From positions 178,701-242,700 of the forward strand of contig VWYX01000655.1 of NCBI GenBank assembly GCA_013396525.1: 64,000 nt of DNA, in the 5' to 3' direction. A model generated the notes under the pieces. The model saw only the letters and a program-made list of their open reading frames with translations. It had not been told where the DNA came from and made no database searches. Origin of the DNA: Chaetorhynchus papuensis (taxonomy: Eukaryota; Chordata; Aves; Passeriformes; Rhipiduridae). This document shows, piece after piece, positions 22,681-35,028 of the stretch (position 1 is its first letter; each line of letters begins with the position of its first letter). The translations under genes were made by a program, and so were the position numbers.

Positions 22681-24203
22681 TTCTTGACAGGGACGTGCCT
22701 GTTCCCCAGTCCCAAGTTTACCTGGGGAGCTTGAGAGCAGATGACATCCCTGGCTGTCGGTGTGCTGTCCCAATTCTCTCCTCAGGCTGATTCTGTGTCT
22801 CCCCAGCGGAGGGAGAAGTGTTAAGGAAGTTGGTGGAAAAGAAATTGGGGGATGCTGTTGCCTGACCCGGTGCAGCAGCCGTGCCCCATCGAGCCCAGAG
22901 GTGTGTACGCAGCTGCCTGTCTGCACTTGAAAGAAGTCATGGGGCTGTGCAGACAGTTCCATCCCAGGGTCTGGGCGTGCACCCTGCACTGGCCAGTGCT
23001 AATAGGCGAGTAAAAGCCCCCCGAGGGCCACTCACTTCCCTCTTGTAAATCCGCATGTGGTTTGAAGGGGTACTTTATGAGGTGCCTCTGTATACTTGAT
23101 CCCTTGTATTTTTTCCTGCTGCGAAGCCCGAGGCTGTCCTTCACAGCTCCTGCAGTAAACCCGTGCCTTGGGATCCGGAGTGGCAGGGACACCGCAGGCT
23201 GTGAGTGTCGGCTTTCACAGAAGTCGCAGGTGCTTTCATCAGAGAGCTGCCGTGCAGCCCCTGCCTGCTCTCCCTGCAACACCGCTGCAGAGTGCTGGAA
23301 ACCCAGGCAGGGGGCAGCTGAGACTGGTCTGGCAGACTTTCTGCCTCCCCAGTGCTCAGGTACTGCATCTCTTGGTGGGTTTTTGTCTGGTTTTGTCCTC
23401 TACCATCACAAGAGAGTGGCTGTTTTAGGCCCTTTGTCCCCTCTATGGTTCTACAGCTATTTTATAGTTCATTGCATGAGTAAAACGCAAAAAAGGAGCT
23501 AGGATAGCAATAGAAGGCCTTGAAATAGATGTTGGTAAGGAAGTGCATGGGAAGACCAGCTCCTCTACCTCCTCCAAGCCCATTCACTCTGGTGACTCAG
23601 TGCCACAGAGCACCTCCTTTGCCAAGAAGCATGGGCCCCTTGCACAAGCAGGATGTGACTGATCGCTGACCTTGCCTTTCCTACAGGAGAAATGGTAGTG
23701 GGACTTCTGGGACCCCATCTTTGCACGTTGGGAAGATGTACAACTGCTTCGTGAAAGGCAGCATCTGTTTAAGACCCATAAGGACCACCAGAATGTATGT
23801 CCCAAATCCACAGAAACAAACTAGTATGGAAATCTCTGTAAAGAGGTTTTATGTAGTCTTTGTAAATAAGCAGAAGAGGAATGTTAAATGCTCCAAAAAA
23901 ATTCTTTCAAGAGTCTTGAGCATGGTGGACATAGGCTACAGCATTTTTTGAAAAGGAAAAAGATATCAGTGTCTTTATTCCTGACCCCTGCTGTTTCATG
24001 ATGTTATAGGAAGAGAATCAACTGGCTACAGACAGAGTTTTTGGAAATGCTGTCCTATCAGCTAGTGATTATCAGATTGTCTGCCTTTAATGACATATCC
24101 AGTCATATGTTTTCCCCATCAAGCCCAAAATAAATGAAAGGAGAAAACAAAGGAGTGTAAGAGTCCAGCACTTCGTATTTCAAGAGCAGCAGCAACAAAT
24201 ACT

Positions 24204-24275
24204 AGGGGAAATTCCCAAGTGAGAAAAGATACCAGTTCAAGGTCACATAAGCTGATGCATGGCAGTACATGACAA
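24204..24275 (+). mobile_element. MIR-like (CORE-SINE) fragment
   Basis: The order GGGGAAA, then GAGAAAAGAT, then TTCAAGGTCACA, AAGCT and ATGGCAG follows the MIR core (GGGAAACTGAG, AGAGATTAAGTGACTTGCCCAAGGTCACACAG, TGGCAG), with mismatches and small gaps. Only the core is preserved; the tRNA-like head and tail are not visible. MIR-type elements predate birds, so a single eroded core is plausible here. Confidence 0.5.
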
Positions 24276-27200
24276 GAAAACTAGAAAGCGATTTTGGGGA
24301 CAGACATTGTTTATTGAATGTTTGGAGGGATCTTTTTGTGTTCAGTGCCTGGGCTCTGGGTTAGCAGTTGAGCCAATGTTTCTAAAGCAAGGGGCTGGGA
24401 ACTGGGGGATTCAGTATGTTACTTCTGGGGACCAGAGGCTAAACTGGTCCTTCTTTTCTGAACCTCAGGAAAGCTCCCATTTTTCACAGTCAGTACTATA
24501 AACGTTATGTGTTCTTAATAGCACTGCAGAAAAAGTTAATTTCTTAGTTTGATGACAGTCAGTTTCATGGGGAAGAGCTATATGTTTTTGTTACTGAAGT
24601 CATTAAAAGCAATGTGGAGGCAACTTTCTCTAGGGAGAAAGTGTTTAAGTGGGGCTGTTCCTTGGAGAAATGTTGGTTTTCATGGAGCCCCCACATTTAA
24701 TGTGATGCAAAATGCGCTGCTGTTTTCCCCTAGCAGAAGGGGGTGTGGGGATCCTTTGGGTCCTCCTTTCCTACCAGAGCTGCACAGGCCCTACCAGGCA
24801 TCACAGGAACCAGGAGGAAATGCTGATGATAGATGACAAGGCCAAATCTCAAGAGAGGCGAGAGCAGGAGAGGGAGTCCTAGAGCACTTACAGCCACCTG
24901 CCCCCTCCTTCCTTGCATCCCTGTGGGGTATGACCATGCCCTGGGCACTATAAGGGATGCCCTGGCAGTGTAGGCAGTGCTGTGAGCGGAGACCAACCAG
25001 CCTCTGCACGGATCTTGCCAGTGTCCACCCTGGAGCAGAAGAATGAGCAAAGGCTGACCCAATGGCTCAAACACAAATCTCTTTCTTTCAACTCGTTAGG
25101 GCTGCAAGCTCAATTGAGAACTGCTACACTAACCAAAACTCTGGCTCATGTTAAACTGGCTGTCAGGTCACGCAGGAAAATGGGCCTTACTTTCCACCTT
25201 CCTGTGGGACCTGAAGTAGTTTATGATTTCTCCAGGAGGGACCTCTCCTCCTAAACACACCACAGTGGGCCTGAGAAAGCCTTTCCAACAGGAGCATCAC
25301 TGACGGTGATACATTTCTGCTGGCCACTTCAGATTTGCCAAACAAACGGACAGCTTGTATGAAAAAAATCCCCTGTGAGGGCTAATCATAACAACATTTG
25401 CACTGCTCGACCCTTGCTCCGTTCAGTCATTGCAGATGGCGAATGCGTCCGCATGGGGACCGTCCTCCATGCCTTTGCTGGCACGTGAGGCTGCCCCCAG
25501 CCCAGGAGCACCTCCCCATTATTATTAATAATAAATTTGCAGGACTGGCATGTGCTGCCTCTGCTTCCTGCGGCAGCTGAAGCCAAGTCTGTAAAGCAGG
25601 TCTAATTTTAGAGCAGCCAGGGCTGAGCACAGAGTGAGACCAAACCCGGGAAATTTTGAGTTTTCATTGTTTCCTCAGCTGTGAGTGAAGATCTCCCATG
25701 GATGTTTGGGAGAGTTTTTCCCAGATATGTGAGCCCTCGCCTCTAGTTGCATCTCACACAAGCTCAGACTAAAAAACCCTGGTGACATCAGCCTTTTTTT
25801 TCCCTTTGTTTCCACGTCTTTAAAGTGGGAGACTGTTATTTTCCTACAGTGCTTCAGAAAGGGAGAAATTAGTTGTGAGAATTCATAATGAATGTTGCTC
25901 AAGTGCTTGAATAATAAGATGTTGAGGGCTTTGTTTTGTGAGGTAGTGCTTCAGATGCAGTGCAATTTGTTTAGGCTTCCCGGGAAATTATGAAATGCAT
26001 GTGTATGTGTGTGCATGGAGGGGGCAGGGAAATCTGAGACCAGTTTTTATGTGTGCAGGGAAAGATTTACAGAACCGTGTTTTCTGATGACTTCTTGCCA
26101 TCAGTCAGTTTAATGGTGCTGCGTGCTGCTGAGTTTTTAATGTTTTGTCCTTTGGCAATAGCGGAGGGAAAAGCTATGGTGAGGCTGGTCCCTGCTTGAG
26201 TGCTGTATATCTGGAAACCTTAACTAGCCCCTGCTGGACTGCTGGACACGCAGCCCCAACACTTTGTCATGTGAAAGGCTATCAGGTAGCACAGCGGTGC
26301 AGAGTCATTTCGGTGGGCACATAGGAATATGTTGCACAAGGGAAGGTACTCTTTGCACAAGAGGTTTTTCTTGTAAACAAACTGACTGACAAGCTGAAAC
26401 AAAGCTATTGAGCCATGGCAAAGAAAAAGGAAAAGTCACACTTCCTTTGTGCCCAGCAGACTGTTGTCAGTCGATGAAGTCTGCTATTACTCACCTTAAG
26501 AAGGCCTATTTTGTTACTGAGAGAGGTTTTCCTGTTCTCTGGATGGATTAACTTCAGCTTAGAATACCCCGCTCTTTTTACTGCTTTCATCTCTGCCCAT
26601 TTTGTCAACATCCTCCAGAAAACAGGAGTCAACTGAGAGTGACATTGTGGGAGGTGGGAGATTCTGTCTGCATTATTTTCACTACCATTTTTACTAAGTG
26701 GCCATACAGTGTTCTCATTTAATACTTCTATGCTAATTAAAACAATAATTTAAAAACATTTTCATTTTAATTGTCCTCCTTTGGCCTGGGAACCAGAATA
26801 GGCCTTTTGCAAGGTTATTTATTTGTTTCCAAACAGAATATCAGAAAAGTGAGAAAGCAAGGGAAAGGCTCCTTGAGTTCAAGGCACACAGTACCAGTTC
26901 CGGTGTTAAGTCAGACTTCAAGCCACAGACCAATTGCAAGGTAATTCTATGAAATATTTAATTACACTGAAGCAGTATTATGGATGGACAGGGAAAGGTG
27001 TTCCAGTGGTGTAACATAACCATCCCTCTTCTCCAGCCCTGAAGACTGAGGGTTTCTAGCAGTTTCTCTGCCTGCAATCCTGCTTCCTGCACTTTTAGAT
27101 GTTATGGCTGGAGGGATTGTTGTTATTATCTGTTACAACAAAGTCTGTGGAATTGATTCACCGGCTAAGACAGATAAGAAGATAGCCCATCTTTAAATAC

Positions 27201-30084
27201 CACACATGGAAGAGAGTCTATCCCATTCCTAGATAAATTGTTGCAGTGTTTAATTCCCTCCCTTGTTAAAACCTTGGCATTTATTTAGTTCAGATTAAAT
27301 AGTGCCAGATTCCACCTACTGGATGTCGTGTCTCTGTCTACTAACTCAGAGATCCCCCCTGGTATAGGAAATATAATACAGCTACTTGTAAGCTAAAACC
27401 GAACAAAATTTGGAATTTTCACACAGTGGGCAGATGCGACTTGTCAACATTTGTTTTCATTCCAGATGACACAGAGAAAAGCCTTATTAACATAAAGGAA
27501 ACCCAGAATGGAAACATACAAACAACCCAATCAATCTAAACAAAATTATCCTTTTCTTTAATGTAGGACCCTTGTTGTTTGAATGTACTAAATTGATTGA
27601 CCAGGACTTTCTTTTGTGTCAGTTCAATATTAAAAACAAATATTTTCCCATAATGCTGCATTGCTCCTGGGAATTACAGCCTGAACAAACACTATCTTTA
27701 TTCAACTTAGGCAGAGGCTTCTTGGCTGGACTACAGCTCCTGAAATGTTATATACAATTCTGAATTAAGTGACAAATTACTCTGTGGCTGGCCTGTAGGA
27801 GAAAACAGGTACCTAAAGCACAGATAAATGTGTTCACAAGAAGGTGAAGTTTAAAGTTTCTTTCCACAGAAAAAAATGAGAAGCAGAGTGGCTTACAGTG
27901 AACTATTTAATTTTGCTTGTCCTGGAGGAAAATTAACATTATTTTTTCTTTATAGAAATTTTTGTGGAAATTTCATTTTCTGTTGTTGAGAGAGAATACC
28001 CAGCCAGCTCTACTACAAACCACAGATAAATCACCATCTATCCTCCTACTGGATAAATTAAATTAATTGAGATTTACTATTTTTAGGATCTCACTAACAG
28101 CTTTTGCCAATTGCAAGTATATTTGCATTTCTTTCTTGAACTCTTTCCTGTTTGTCAATAGTATTTTTTAAAATGTGAACATTGAAGCTGGACCTGCTCT
28201 CTTTTCACTATTAATATTCCAAGGAACAGTGAGCATCTGCCTTTCCATCTTTGTGTTTTATAGTCCCCTGCTTGCAAATACGGAGATCCCATTTTCTCTT
28301 TTTGTTCCTTTTTTGCATTGAATGAGGAACTCTTGTGCGGCTCGGCTGGTTATCAGCTATGACCTCTAAATCCTTTTCTAAATCTCTCTTTCTAAAATAC
28401 AGTCCAGTTCTTCAGTGTACAAACTGTCTGGGATATTCAGAGTTATATTTAACTGTACATTAAAATATGTTTGGGGTTTTTTTCTAAAGGGATCAAGTTA
28501 CCATACAAATTAGATTCCACGTAGAACAGGTCTGCTTTTCTCATCATATACCACTGTGTGATTTTTGTCTCATCTGAACACTTTGCAAGGAATGGATGCA
28601 GATTTTTTATACTGGATCACAGATAAATATATTAAATAATGAAAGCAAATAAAAATGGGCCTCCTGTAAAATATGCTCAGTGTAAGGGCACTCTCCACTG
28701 ATTTGCTCTGGGGACTCCTCATTTCTTCCTGTGTTTATTACATGCTACACTGTCTTTCTAGAAGATCCATTTTCTGGCATGTTGTGCCGTGCTGAACTTG
28801 GACATTTGCAGGACCCTACTGCATTGGAAGAGTTGTGTAAGAGGGTGAACCATTGTAGCTGCTGTCTGAAAACACCCTGCTGAGACTGGGAATATAAGGT
28901 ATTGAATTAGAACTGAATGTTATCCAGTGTACCCACCAATAAACCATTTTCCACCTAATGACAAAGCAGCCCTATTCTGCATCACTGCCAAAGGCCTTAT
29001 CTTTTTTGTCTACTCTGATTACTGTCTTACACTTATGGGAATTGTGATTATAACATCTGATGTGTTTATAACCCTAGTTATATAAGCAGGGAATACATGG
29101 TGCTTTGATACTTGGCTACTAAAGGCATTACATTATTCTTTAACCTATCAAAGCATTTTCCATTGCATTTAAATTTTACTCTGGAAGATTGGTTGTTTTT
29201 CTTAAGAAGGTAGAAGAAGAAAGAACAGAAGGAGTTCCCAGTGTTTAAGAGCAGAAATATCTGGAGCTGGAAGTGTGACTAGTGTGTTGCAGTCCCACAG
29301 AGTGATACTCCTCTGCAAATGACAGCCAAGGGGAGGATGTGATATTGTGTCTGAAGTTTGGTCTGCTCTTCTTGCAAGCATGTTTGACACCATCTTCCTA
29401 CTTACCTGCATGAAATATCCAAATCTCCCATGACAAATCTAGGCTGTTGGCAACTTAAAAATTATTATATTATATCAGTGTTAATGGTTTACACTTAGAT
29501 AACACTAAGCAGAGGTTTTACTTTCATCTATCCAACAAAAGGAGTGGGTCCCTGAGGAAATATTTATTAAACAAGGAGCTGCAGATCACTGTGTCTGTGC
29601 CTGGTGTCCTGTGGGCTCTGCTTCTCTCATGTCTCTTCAACAAGAGATAATAATTGTGATCACACCCAGGCTTGCAATGCCAGCTTATAGCACTTGAGAC
29701 CATGGGCTGACCAGCACAGCTGCAAAACCATAGGGTGATTTCAGTTGGGAGGCTGCTTTGAGACACCAGGTACAGAGAAAGCGGAGTTCAAGGTACCCCA
29801 TGCTGCTATTTGTCAGCAGAGGATGTTCTTGGTGGCTACCAGTGTGGAGTCTGTGTGGCAAGTGTCTGCGGGAAGCCTGTTTTGGGGTCATTATCTAGGG
29901 GACTGCAAGGTGTTAAATATCTTCCACTTGTCCTGGTTTCTCTGAGACCTGGATTCACCTGTCAAGAAACAATGGAAAACATGTGCACTAGTATTTACTG
30001 AGGAAACCCCTACCAAGCTTGGCTGTATGTACAGAAGGCATGTGATGTAAAAGGCTCAGGCTGGAAGAATGGGAATTTGTGTTC
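24276..30084. other. Single-copy noncoding DNA
   Basis: No gene or interspersed repeat was recognised. Three subregions differ in texture. 24730-25080 and 25430-25640 are GC-richer, with overlapping frames on both strands. 26690-26960 and 27400-28200 are AT-rich and look like conserved noncoding DNA. A 16-bp perfect palindrome TTATTATT-AATAATAA lies at 25519-25534. A strong minus-strand splice donor at 29405 is listed separately. Confidence 0.5.
29406..29453 (-). other. Strong minus-strand donor with short open segment
   Basis: On the minus strand GCAG followed by GTAAGTAGG is a near-perfect 5' splice site, with the exon ending at 29406. Two acceptors are possible: TTTTTAAG before 29453 (48 nt) or CCAACAG before 29443 (38 nt). 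Both have poor pyrimidine tracts. One phase is open and reads PRFVMGDLDISC. Donor strength is the only strong evidence; the peptide matches no family I know. Confidence 0.12.
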
Positions 30085-30212
30085 ATAATCATGTGGTTGT
30101 GGCCCTTAGGGACATGCTTTAGTGGTTGACTTGGCAGTGCTGGGTTAATGGTTGGACCTGATGGACTTTGAGGTCTTTTCCAACGTAAAAGATTCTATGC
30201 CTCTGATTCTAT
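30085..30212 (+). mobile_element. CR1 LINE, 3' terminal fragment
   Basis: A 5'-truncated CR1 tail. GGACATGCTTTAGTGGTTGA, then CTTGGCAGTGCTGGGTTAAT, GGTTGGACCTGATGGAC and GAGGTCTTTTCCAACGTAAA lead to the terminal ATTCTATG-like octamers GATTCTATG and GATTCTAT. The end without poly(A), in short ATTCTAT repeats, is the family hallmark and fixes the orientation. Divergence is moderate. Such ~130 bp tails are the commonest form of CR1 in bird genomes. Confidence 0.85.
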
Positions 30213-30936
30213 CCTGCCCCTTCATATCAGTCTTGCAGGGTGTTCCCAAAGGCTACCAGTGATGTAGGAAAGTGGTCATCCCTAGGTAACCAAAGGGTTC
30301 AAGGAATTGTGCATGACACGACTGAATGCAGAAAGCCCATATACAGCAGACATTTTATATAAGATTTGTACGGGGGAATGACTCCTCCACTGGAAAATCC
30401 AAAATTGAAAGGGGTGGAAGGAGCCAGCTCCCTGGTCAGTGAGGAGAGAAACTCTCTGATTTCAAGAAGAGATATAGCTTTAAGAAATAAGGCAGAGAGG
30501 AAACTTTTTCTCCAGAGTAGCCTTGGGCTAAAGTCAGCTCGTAGAAAACAAACCAAGGCCATGTGTCTTAAATATCCAATGCACAGCCGTGAAACAACCC
30601 ACAGTCATGGATCAAAAGCGAAAGTGCTCATTGTTTGCACAGAGTTTGCTGAATACTTCAAATACAGTCATGTATGAACCCAGGGAAAGCAATGAAAAGG
30701 AAAACAGTTGTTCGGGAGAACAATTTATTAGGATTAATTTCTCTGGTTTTATTCCTTCTTCCCAGTTCTCTGGACTGGAGGGTTGTTAGCAGTATTTTAA
30801 AAGCTGGATACAAAATCTGAGTTAGACACATCCCCGTGTAGAGACCCAGCCTTAAGGCTTTCATTACTTTGTGGTGCCATGAAAACCTGGTTTTAAAGGT
30901 TGCCCTGGTGCGTGGGCATGTTGGCGCTCATCCTCT

Positions 30937-30961
30937 GTGATCTGGTGATGCTCCAGATCAC
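30937..30961. repeat. Perfect inverted repeat, 9-bp arms
   Basis: GTGATCTGG and CCAGATCAC flank a 7-base loop TGATGCT. A cruciform or RNA hairpin is possible. No transposon ends or duplicated target site are visible. Confidence 0.8.
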
Positions 30962-31292
30962 TGCCTGCAGGCCCCTGGTTTCTTACCAGGTCCCTATTTG
31001 CATAAGAAAAGACTTCCTATTCTAAAACCTTCTCTAACCTACAAATTAGTGCAGATGAATGGCCTCTTGTTGGAACTGGAGTGGTTATCCTAGTTCCAAC
31101 AATAGCACAGCCAATGCCAGATTTTAAACCCTCATAATATATATAATTGTGTGATATTATACCAGAGGGGAAATTTGTTCTGTAGTCCAGCTGGTGATTA
31201 GCTTTACATTGAGGCATGGAGATTGGATATCCCTTGAAATTTTATCCTGGTTAACGTAACTACAGCTGGTATTTTGTGGTATAACAATTCAA

Positions 31293-31400
31293 CCCTTACT
31301 CCTGAGGGAAGTCCCATTGGGACAGACCTGGAAGTCCTCACTCGGAGTTTACTCAGGCAGAACTTTTGCCACCTTTAGTTGAAGTTTTGACCCAATAAAG
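31293..31400 (+). mobile_element. Remnant of an old palindromic (MITE-like) element
   Basis: CCCTTACTCCTGAGG, AGTCCCATTGGGAC, then GTCCTCACTCGGAGTTTACT and CAGGCAGAACTTTTG recall the amniote family with CTTACTCAGGCAAAACTCCC and CCATTGACTTCAATGG segments. Parts are rearranged or eroded and the ends are not definable. Confidence 0.4.
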
Positions 31401-33355
31401 TCCAAGTGTGAACACCAGAAGATGATCCACCAGCACTTTTTGGTTGGTTGGACAGTGTTTTTTCGCTTGAGTAAGATTTACTAGATCAAACCCCAAACTA
31501 GACATAAATACCTGCCAGAAATGTAGGAACCACTAAGCTGTATTTTACTAACTACACTAATGTCCCAGAATCACTGACAGCAGCTACAACACTTCTATGA
31601 AAGTTTCTCTTAACTCAGTGTTCTGTTCTAAGTCTGCTTATACCTGCTTATTCTCTAGGATCACATTAACCAGTCATTAATGGATGGCTGATATACAGAG
31701 CTATATCCATTTGCAGTTCTTCCCTTCTGCATCACCACTTCTCAATGTGCCTGCTCCTACTGTTCGTTTTGCCTCTAAATCTCTTCCTGAAACTTCTGAA
31801 CTAAAGTAAAGTCAAAGTGTTTACTTTGAAGGATATTTCCAAAAGATGAACTGGCTGTCATGAAAATCTCCCTCATGTATCACCCTCTTTTTTTTTTCAT
31901 TTTAAATTTTGTGAAAATAAAATTCAAAATTTTTTTTTTGAAAGTTACATTGCAACAGTATGGTTGTTTTTCTGTTTAGACAGTTTTGAGAAAAATCTGT
32001 TTTCCCATAAAAAGTGAAACAGCCCAATACTGGACAAAAAACATATGAAAACCAATGCCAGCTGACAGGAAATAAGATTCTTCCTTAACTTTCATTCTGA
32101 CTGTTAAAAAAATTTGGCTTGAAAATGCATTTTGAAATTCAATTTGAAAAATGAAAAATGTCAATGACACTATTTTTTTTTTTTTTGATCGAGTGGAAAC
32201 AGGGCTGGAACTCTTTAAGAGCAAACAGAACAGAAAAAGTTCTTCCCTAAGAAAACAGTTAAATCTGTGCACCATGGATATATTTATTTCAAAGATGTGT
32301 GGTAGCAGTAATCTTTAGAAGGTATTTAGGAATTGCAAACAAATCTGTCTTCTTTCACTTGTTGTATTTTGCTTCATATTGAGTGCCTTTTTTTTTTAGT
32401 CTAGAAGAGTATGGATAGAAACATATTTTTGGACTTCTACACACATTACACATTTTACATATCTCTACCATATGTTTTCCTTTGTCCATTGTAAAATAAA
32501 TGGTCCTGTTTATTCTTTTTTTACTTATATCTCCTGTAGAAATTCCCTCCCACACTATTAATTCTTTGAATCATTTTCATTGCAGCATTTGGAACCTTTT
32601 AAATGTCTTCTATGTCTTGTTAAACAGGATCAAAAAGGACTCCAGTGCTGTAGATGAGAGCACGTCTTCAGCTTTTCCACAGCATAACAGTCTAGATTAT
32701 GTTTCATTTTTTTATTAAAAAAAAGAAAAGAAGTTTAGGATCTTTGCACAGTGAGCTACCCAAAAAAAATCTTCATAATGCAAATACAGGAGAGTTGGGG
32801 CTTCCAGTCTGGTTGGGTCAGACCAGAAGTTGCCATAACCTAACAGGTTTTTGAACAGCAAAGTTGGCTGAGTTGGAAGAGAAGAGAGCAGGGCAGGCTG
32901 GAGGGATGCTTCCCCCCAGCATCCTTCCCACAGTCTGTCTCAGGTTGCAGCTAAGCCATCATTTTTATAGCCACTAATGGCCTATTCTCCTCTAATCCGG
33001 GTAATCCCTTTTTGACCACTTTTATACCTTTGCCTTCCACAAACCTCTTTTGCAATCAGTTATGGGACTTTGCATGTAAAACTACATCTTCATTTGCTTC
33101 ATGGTTTAATGGATGCCCCTTGGATCTGGTACTGTGAGAAGCAGTGGTATTGTTCCCCACCTACCTCAGTTACGCCATTTGAGATTTTATTTTGTTCTCC
33201 ATCCTTTTCTCTTTATCATTTCCTTAAAGAGCTGAAAGGTTCATACAGTCCCAGGAGATGAATGTTAAAGTAAATCTCTAACGAGGTAGGAAAGAAAAGC
33301 TCTGATTTACTGAATGTGCTATGATGGATGTTATTAAATTCTTGAGAGCAAAAAC

Positions 33356-33383
33356 TAATTGGACTTAATTGCGAGTCCAGTTA
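33356..33383. repeat. Inverted repeat around TAAT core in conserved-looking block
   Basis: TAATTGGACT and AGTCCAGTTA pair over 10 bases with one G-T type mismatch around the loop TAATTGCG. The block from 33290 to 33540 is AT-rich, single-copy and contains several TAAT homeodomain-type cores, so a regulatory role is possible. This is an inference from texture only. Confidence 0.4.
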
Positions 33384-33832
33384 TTCTAGTAGAAACATAT
33401 GTAGAGTTTATACATTTGGCTGGTATACTCTGTGGAGGCTATGATGGCCAATGGAAAGATATAAAAGAACTTGGCAGTGTAAACAATACAATTCATTGAA
33501 CTAAATATTTTGGATAAATCAAAAGGCACTGAATTCACGTTTAAGCACAATACTGCAGGGAAATCTGAGGAAAATTCTGATATTGAAGAGTGTACCAGAA
33601 GGTGGAAAAGAAAGAAAGACTAAGAAGTGCCCTTGAAAATATTTCCAGTTCCTTCTGTCTTCTGAGAGCTTTGATGCTTAGTTGTGCTGTCTGTGAACCT
33701 GTCACTTGCTTTATAAATGAATGGTGTTACCCTCAACATCCAAGGATGGTTTTGAATCACAGAATGCCACATTTTCCAGGGAGTTGAACTGTGCTGGCAT
33801 GGGTGTGTGCAGCACGGCCCTGCAACACTCAC

Positions 33833-33893
33833 CGTGGCGTATTTCCGTGAGCTTTTTGGAACTGATATAGGTGCTGTTTGACTTGCTAAGCAT
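33833..33893 (-). other. Possible minus-strand first coding exon
   Basis: On the minus strand an ATG in a good context (ATCACCATGC) opens a 20-codon frame (MLSKSNSTYISSKKLTEI and two more residues) that ends at ACG followed by GTGAGTG, a strong donor. The exon would be 61 nt with one leftover base. No promoter, upstream UTR evidence or downstream partner exon is identifiable and the peptide is unfamiliar. It is kept because start context, frame and donor agree, but chance occurrence in 64 kb is quite possible. Confidence 0.13.
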
Positions 33894-34655
33894 GGTGATA
33901 TGTATTCAGGAGCCACATTTGCACACAGTCTTGCTGAGAAATTTCACATGGAGAGATATGCATTTATTCATACTAAATGCTTGAGTAGCTGTCAGCCTTC
34001 GAGCTCTGTTCAGTCTCTCTAATGTCTGTCCTTCAGTGGTGTATTGTAATTCTGAATCAAGTACTAAATTCTCTCTGCAGACAAAATTTTTCAGCATTTA
34101 CCAAACATTAATTGCCAACTCCCTCAGTAAAATCTTTCTGCTGAATGTATGCATTACACACTAAAAAACGATTAAATACACCATATCTTAGGATTTAGCA
34201 GGGAGTTGGCTGAAATGTCTCATGATTGCTTTTCAGTCTTCAAGAAAATTATTCAGAAGGAAAGGAAACAAAATATCGTGAAGCAAGAAAGGGAGGATAG
34301 GCCCGGGCTGCGTTACAATGAACTCAACAGGCTCCCTGGGGGAACCTAAGGAAACTGGTACTGTGCTAATTCCATGCCAAACCCTGCCCCTCAAAATGAT
34401 GGAGAGGCACTCACCTTTCACCAATTAAAGGAACAAAGCCAAAGAGAGGTTTAAACATACTTTAGGGCGCATGAGAGCCTCTTGTCAGCAGCAGTAATGC
34501 TTAAGTTGTAGAAAAGGGACAGGTTCATCCAGCTGGAACACAGAGAAGTGGACAAATTTCTCCAGAATGAGCCTGGGGTAGCAGCACGATAAAACACATC
34601 ATGTGGGCAGCTAGATCCGTGCCCTGCACAAGGTGTCTGATGGACTACTATAAAT

Positions 34656-34687
34656 ATACTGGTGATGTACTACTATATCACCAGTAT
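34656..34687. repeat. Perfect inverted repeat, 11-bp arms
   Basis: ATACTGGTGAT and ATCACCAGTAT flank a 10-base loop GTACTACTAT. The motif ACTACTATA also occurs just upstream, giving a direct repeat that overlaps the hairpin. This is the strongest hairpin noticed in the window. Confidence 0.85.
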
Positions 34688-35028
34688 TAATCTTGGAGGA
34701 AATTAGGGCCCCAGAGCTGCATGGGGTCAGTGGAAATGGACCAGGGCTAGGAGGTGGCATCTTGCAGAGGGCATGAGGGCCGCACTCCAGGACTGTTACT
34801 GAGCCCCTGTGGTCCCCAGGGGGACCAGGGAGTGCAGCTGCAGCTCCCTGTAAGGTACTTATCTTTTCCCTCCTCCAGGCATGGAGGCTACCCTTGCATG
34901 CTCTCAGGAGCCAAATGCAGGGAATTTACGGCCCTGGCTGTGACTGGGAGGAGGTGCACATAAAGAGCAGGTTTCAGGGACAGGCTCTTGCTCTTGGTGT
35001 TTGTGCAGAGGATGCTGAGTCCCTTTCT

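Larger units (their letters stand above)
21107..24203. other. Noncoding DNA with regulatory-looking and pyrimidine-rich parts
   Basis: This holds the MORE-type palindrome block at 21800-22060 and the pyrimidine-rich tract at 22084-22680. It also holds a GC-richer part at 22680-23380, where frames of 146 and 153 codons overlap on opposite strands. These frames lack domains and are judged chance products of GC-rich sequence. No interspersed repeat was recognised in it. Confidence 0.5.

Noticed and set aside
22065..22687. Hydrophobic F/S/L-rich plus frames that look like membrane proteins
   Set aside because: Pyrimidine-rich DNA yields F, S, L and P codons in every frame; three overlapping frames are open.
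22821..23282. 153-codon minus frame and overlapping 146-codon plus frame
   Set aside because: Both strands are open over the same GC-rich stretch, which reflects composition; neither peptide resembles a family.
33755..33830. AATCACAGAATG resembling the reverse complement of a CR1 3' end
   Set aside because: The next 60 bases do not continue the CR1 sequence.
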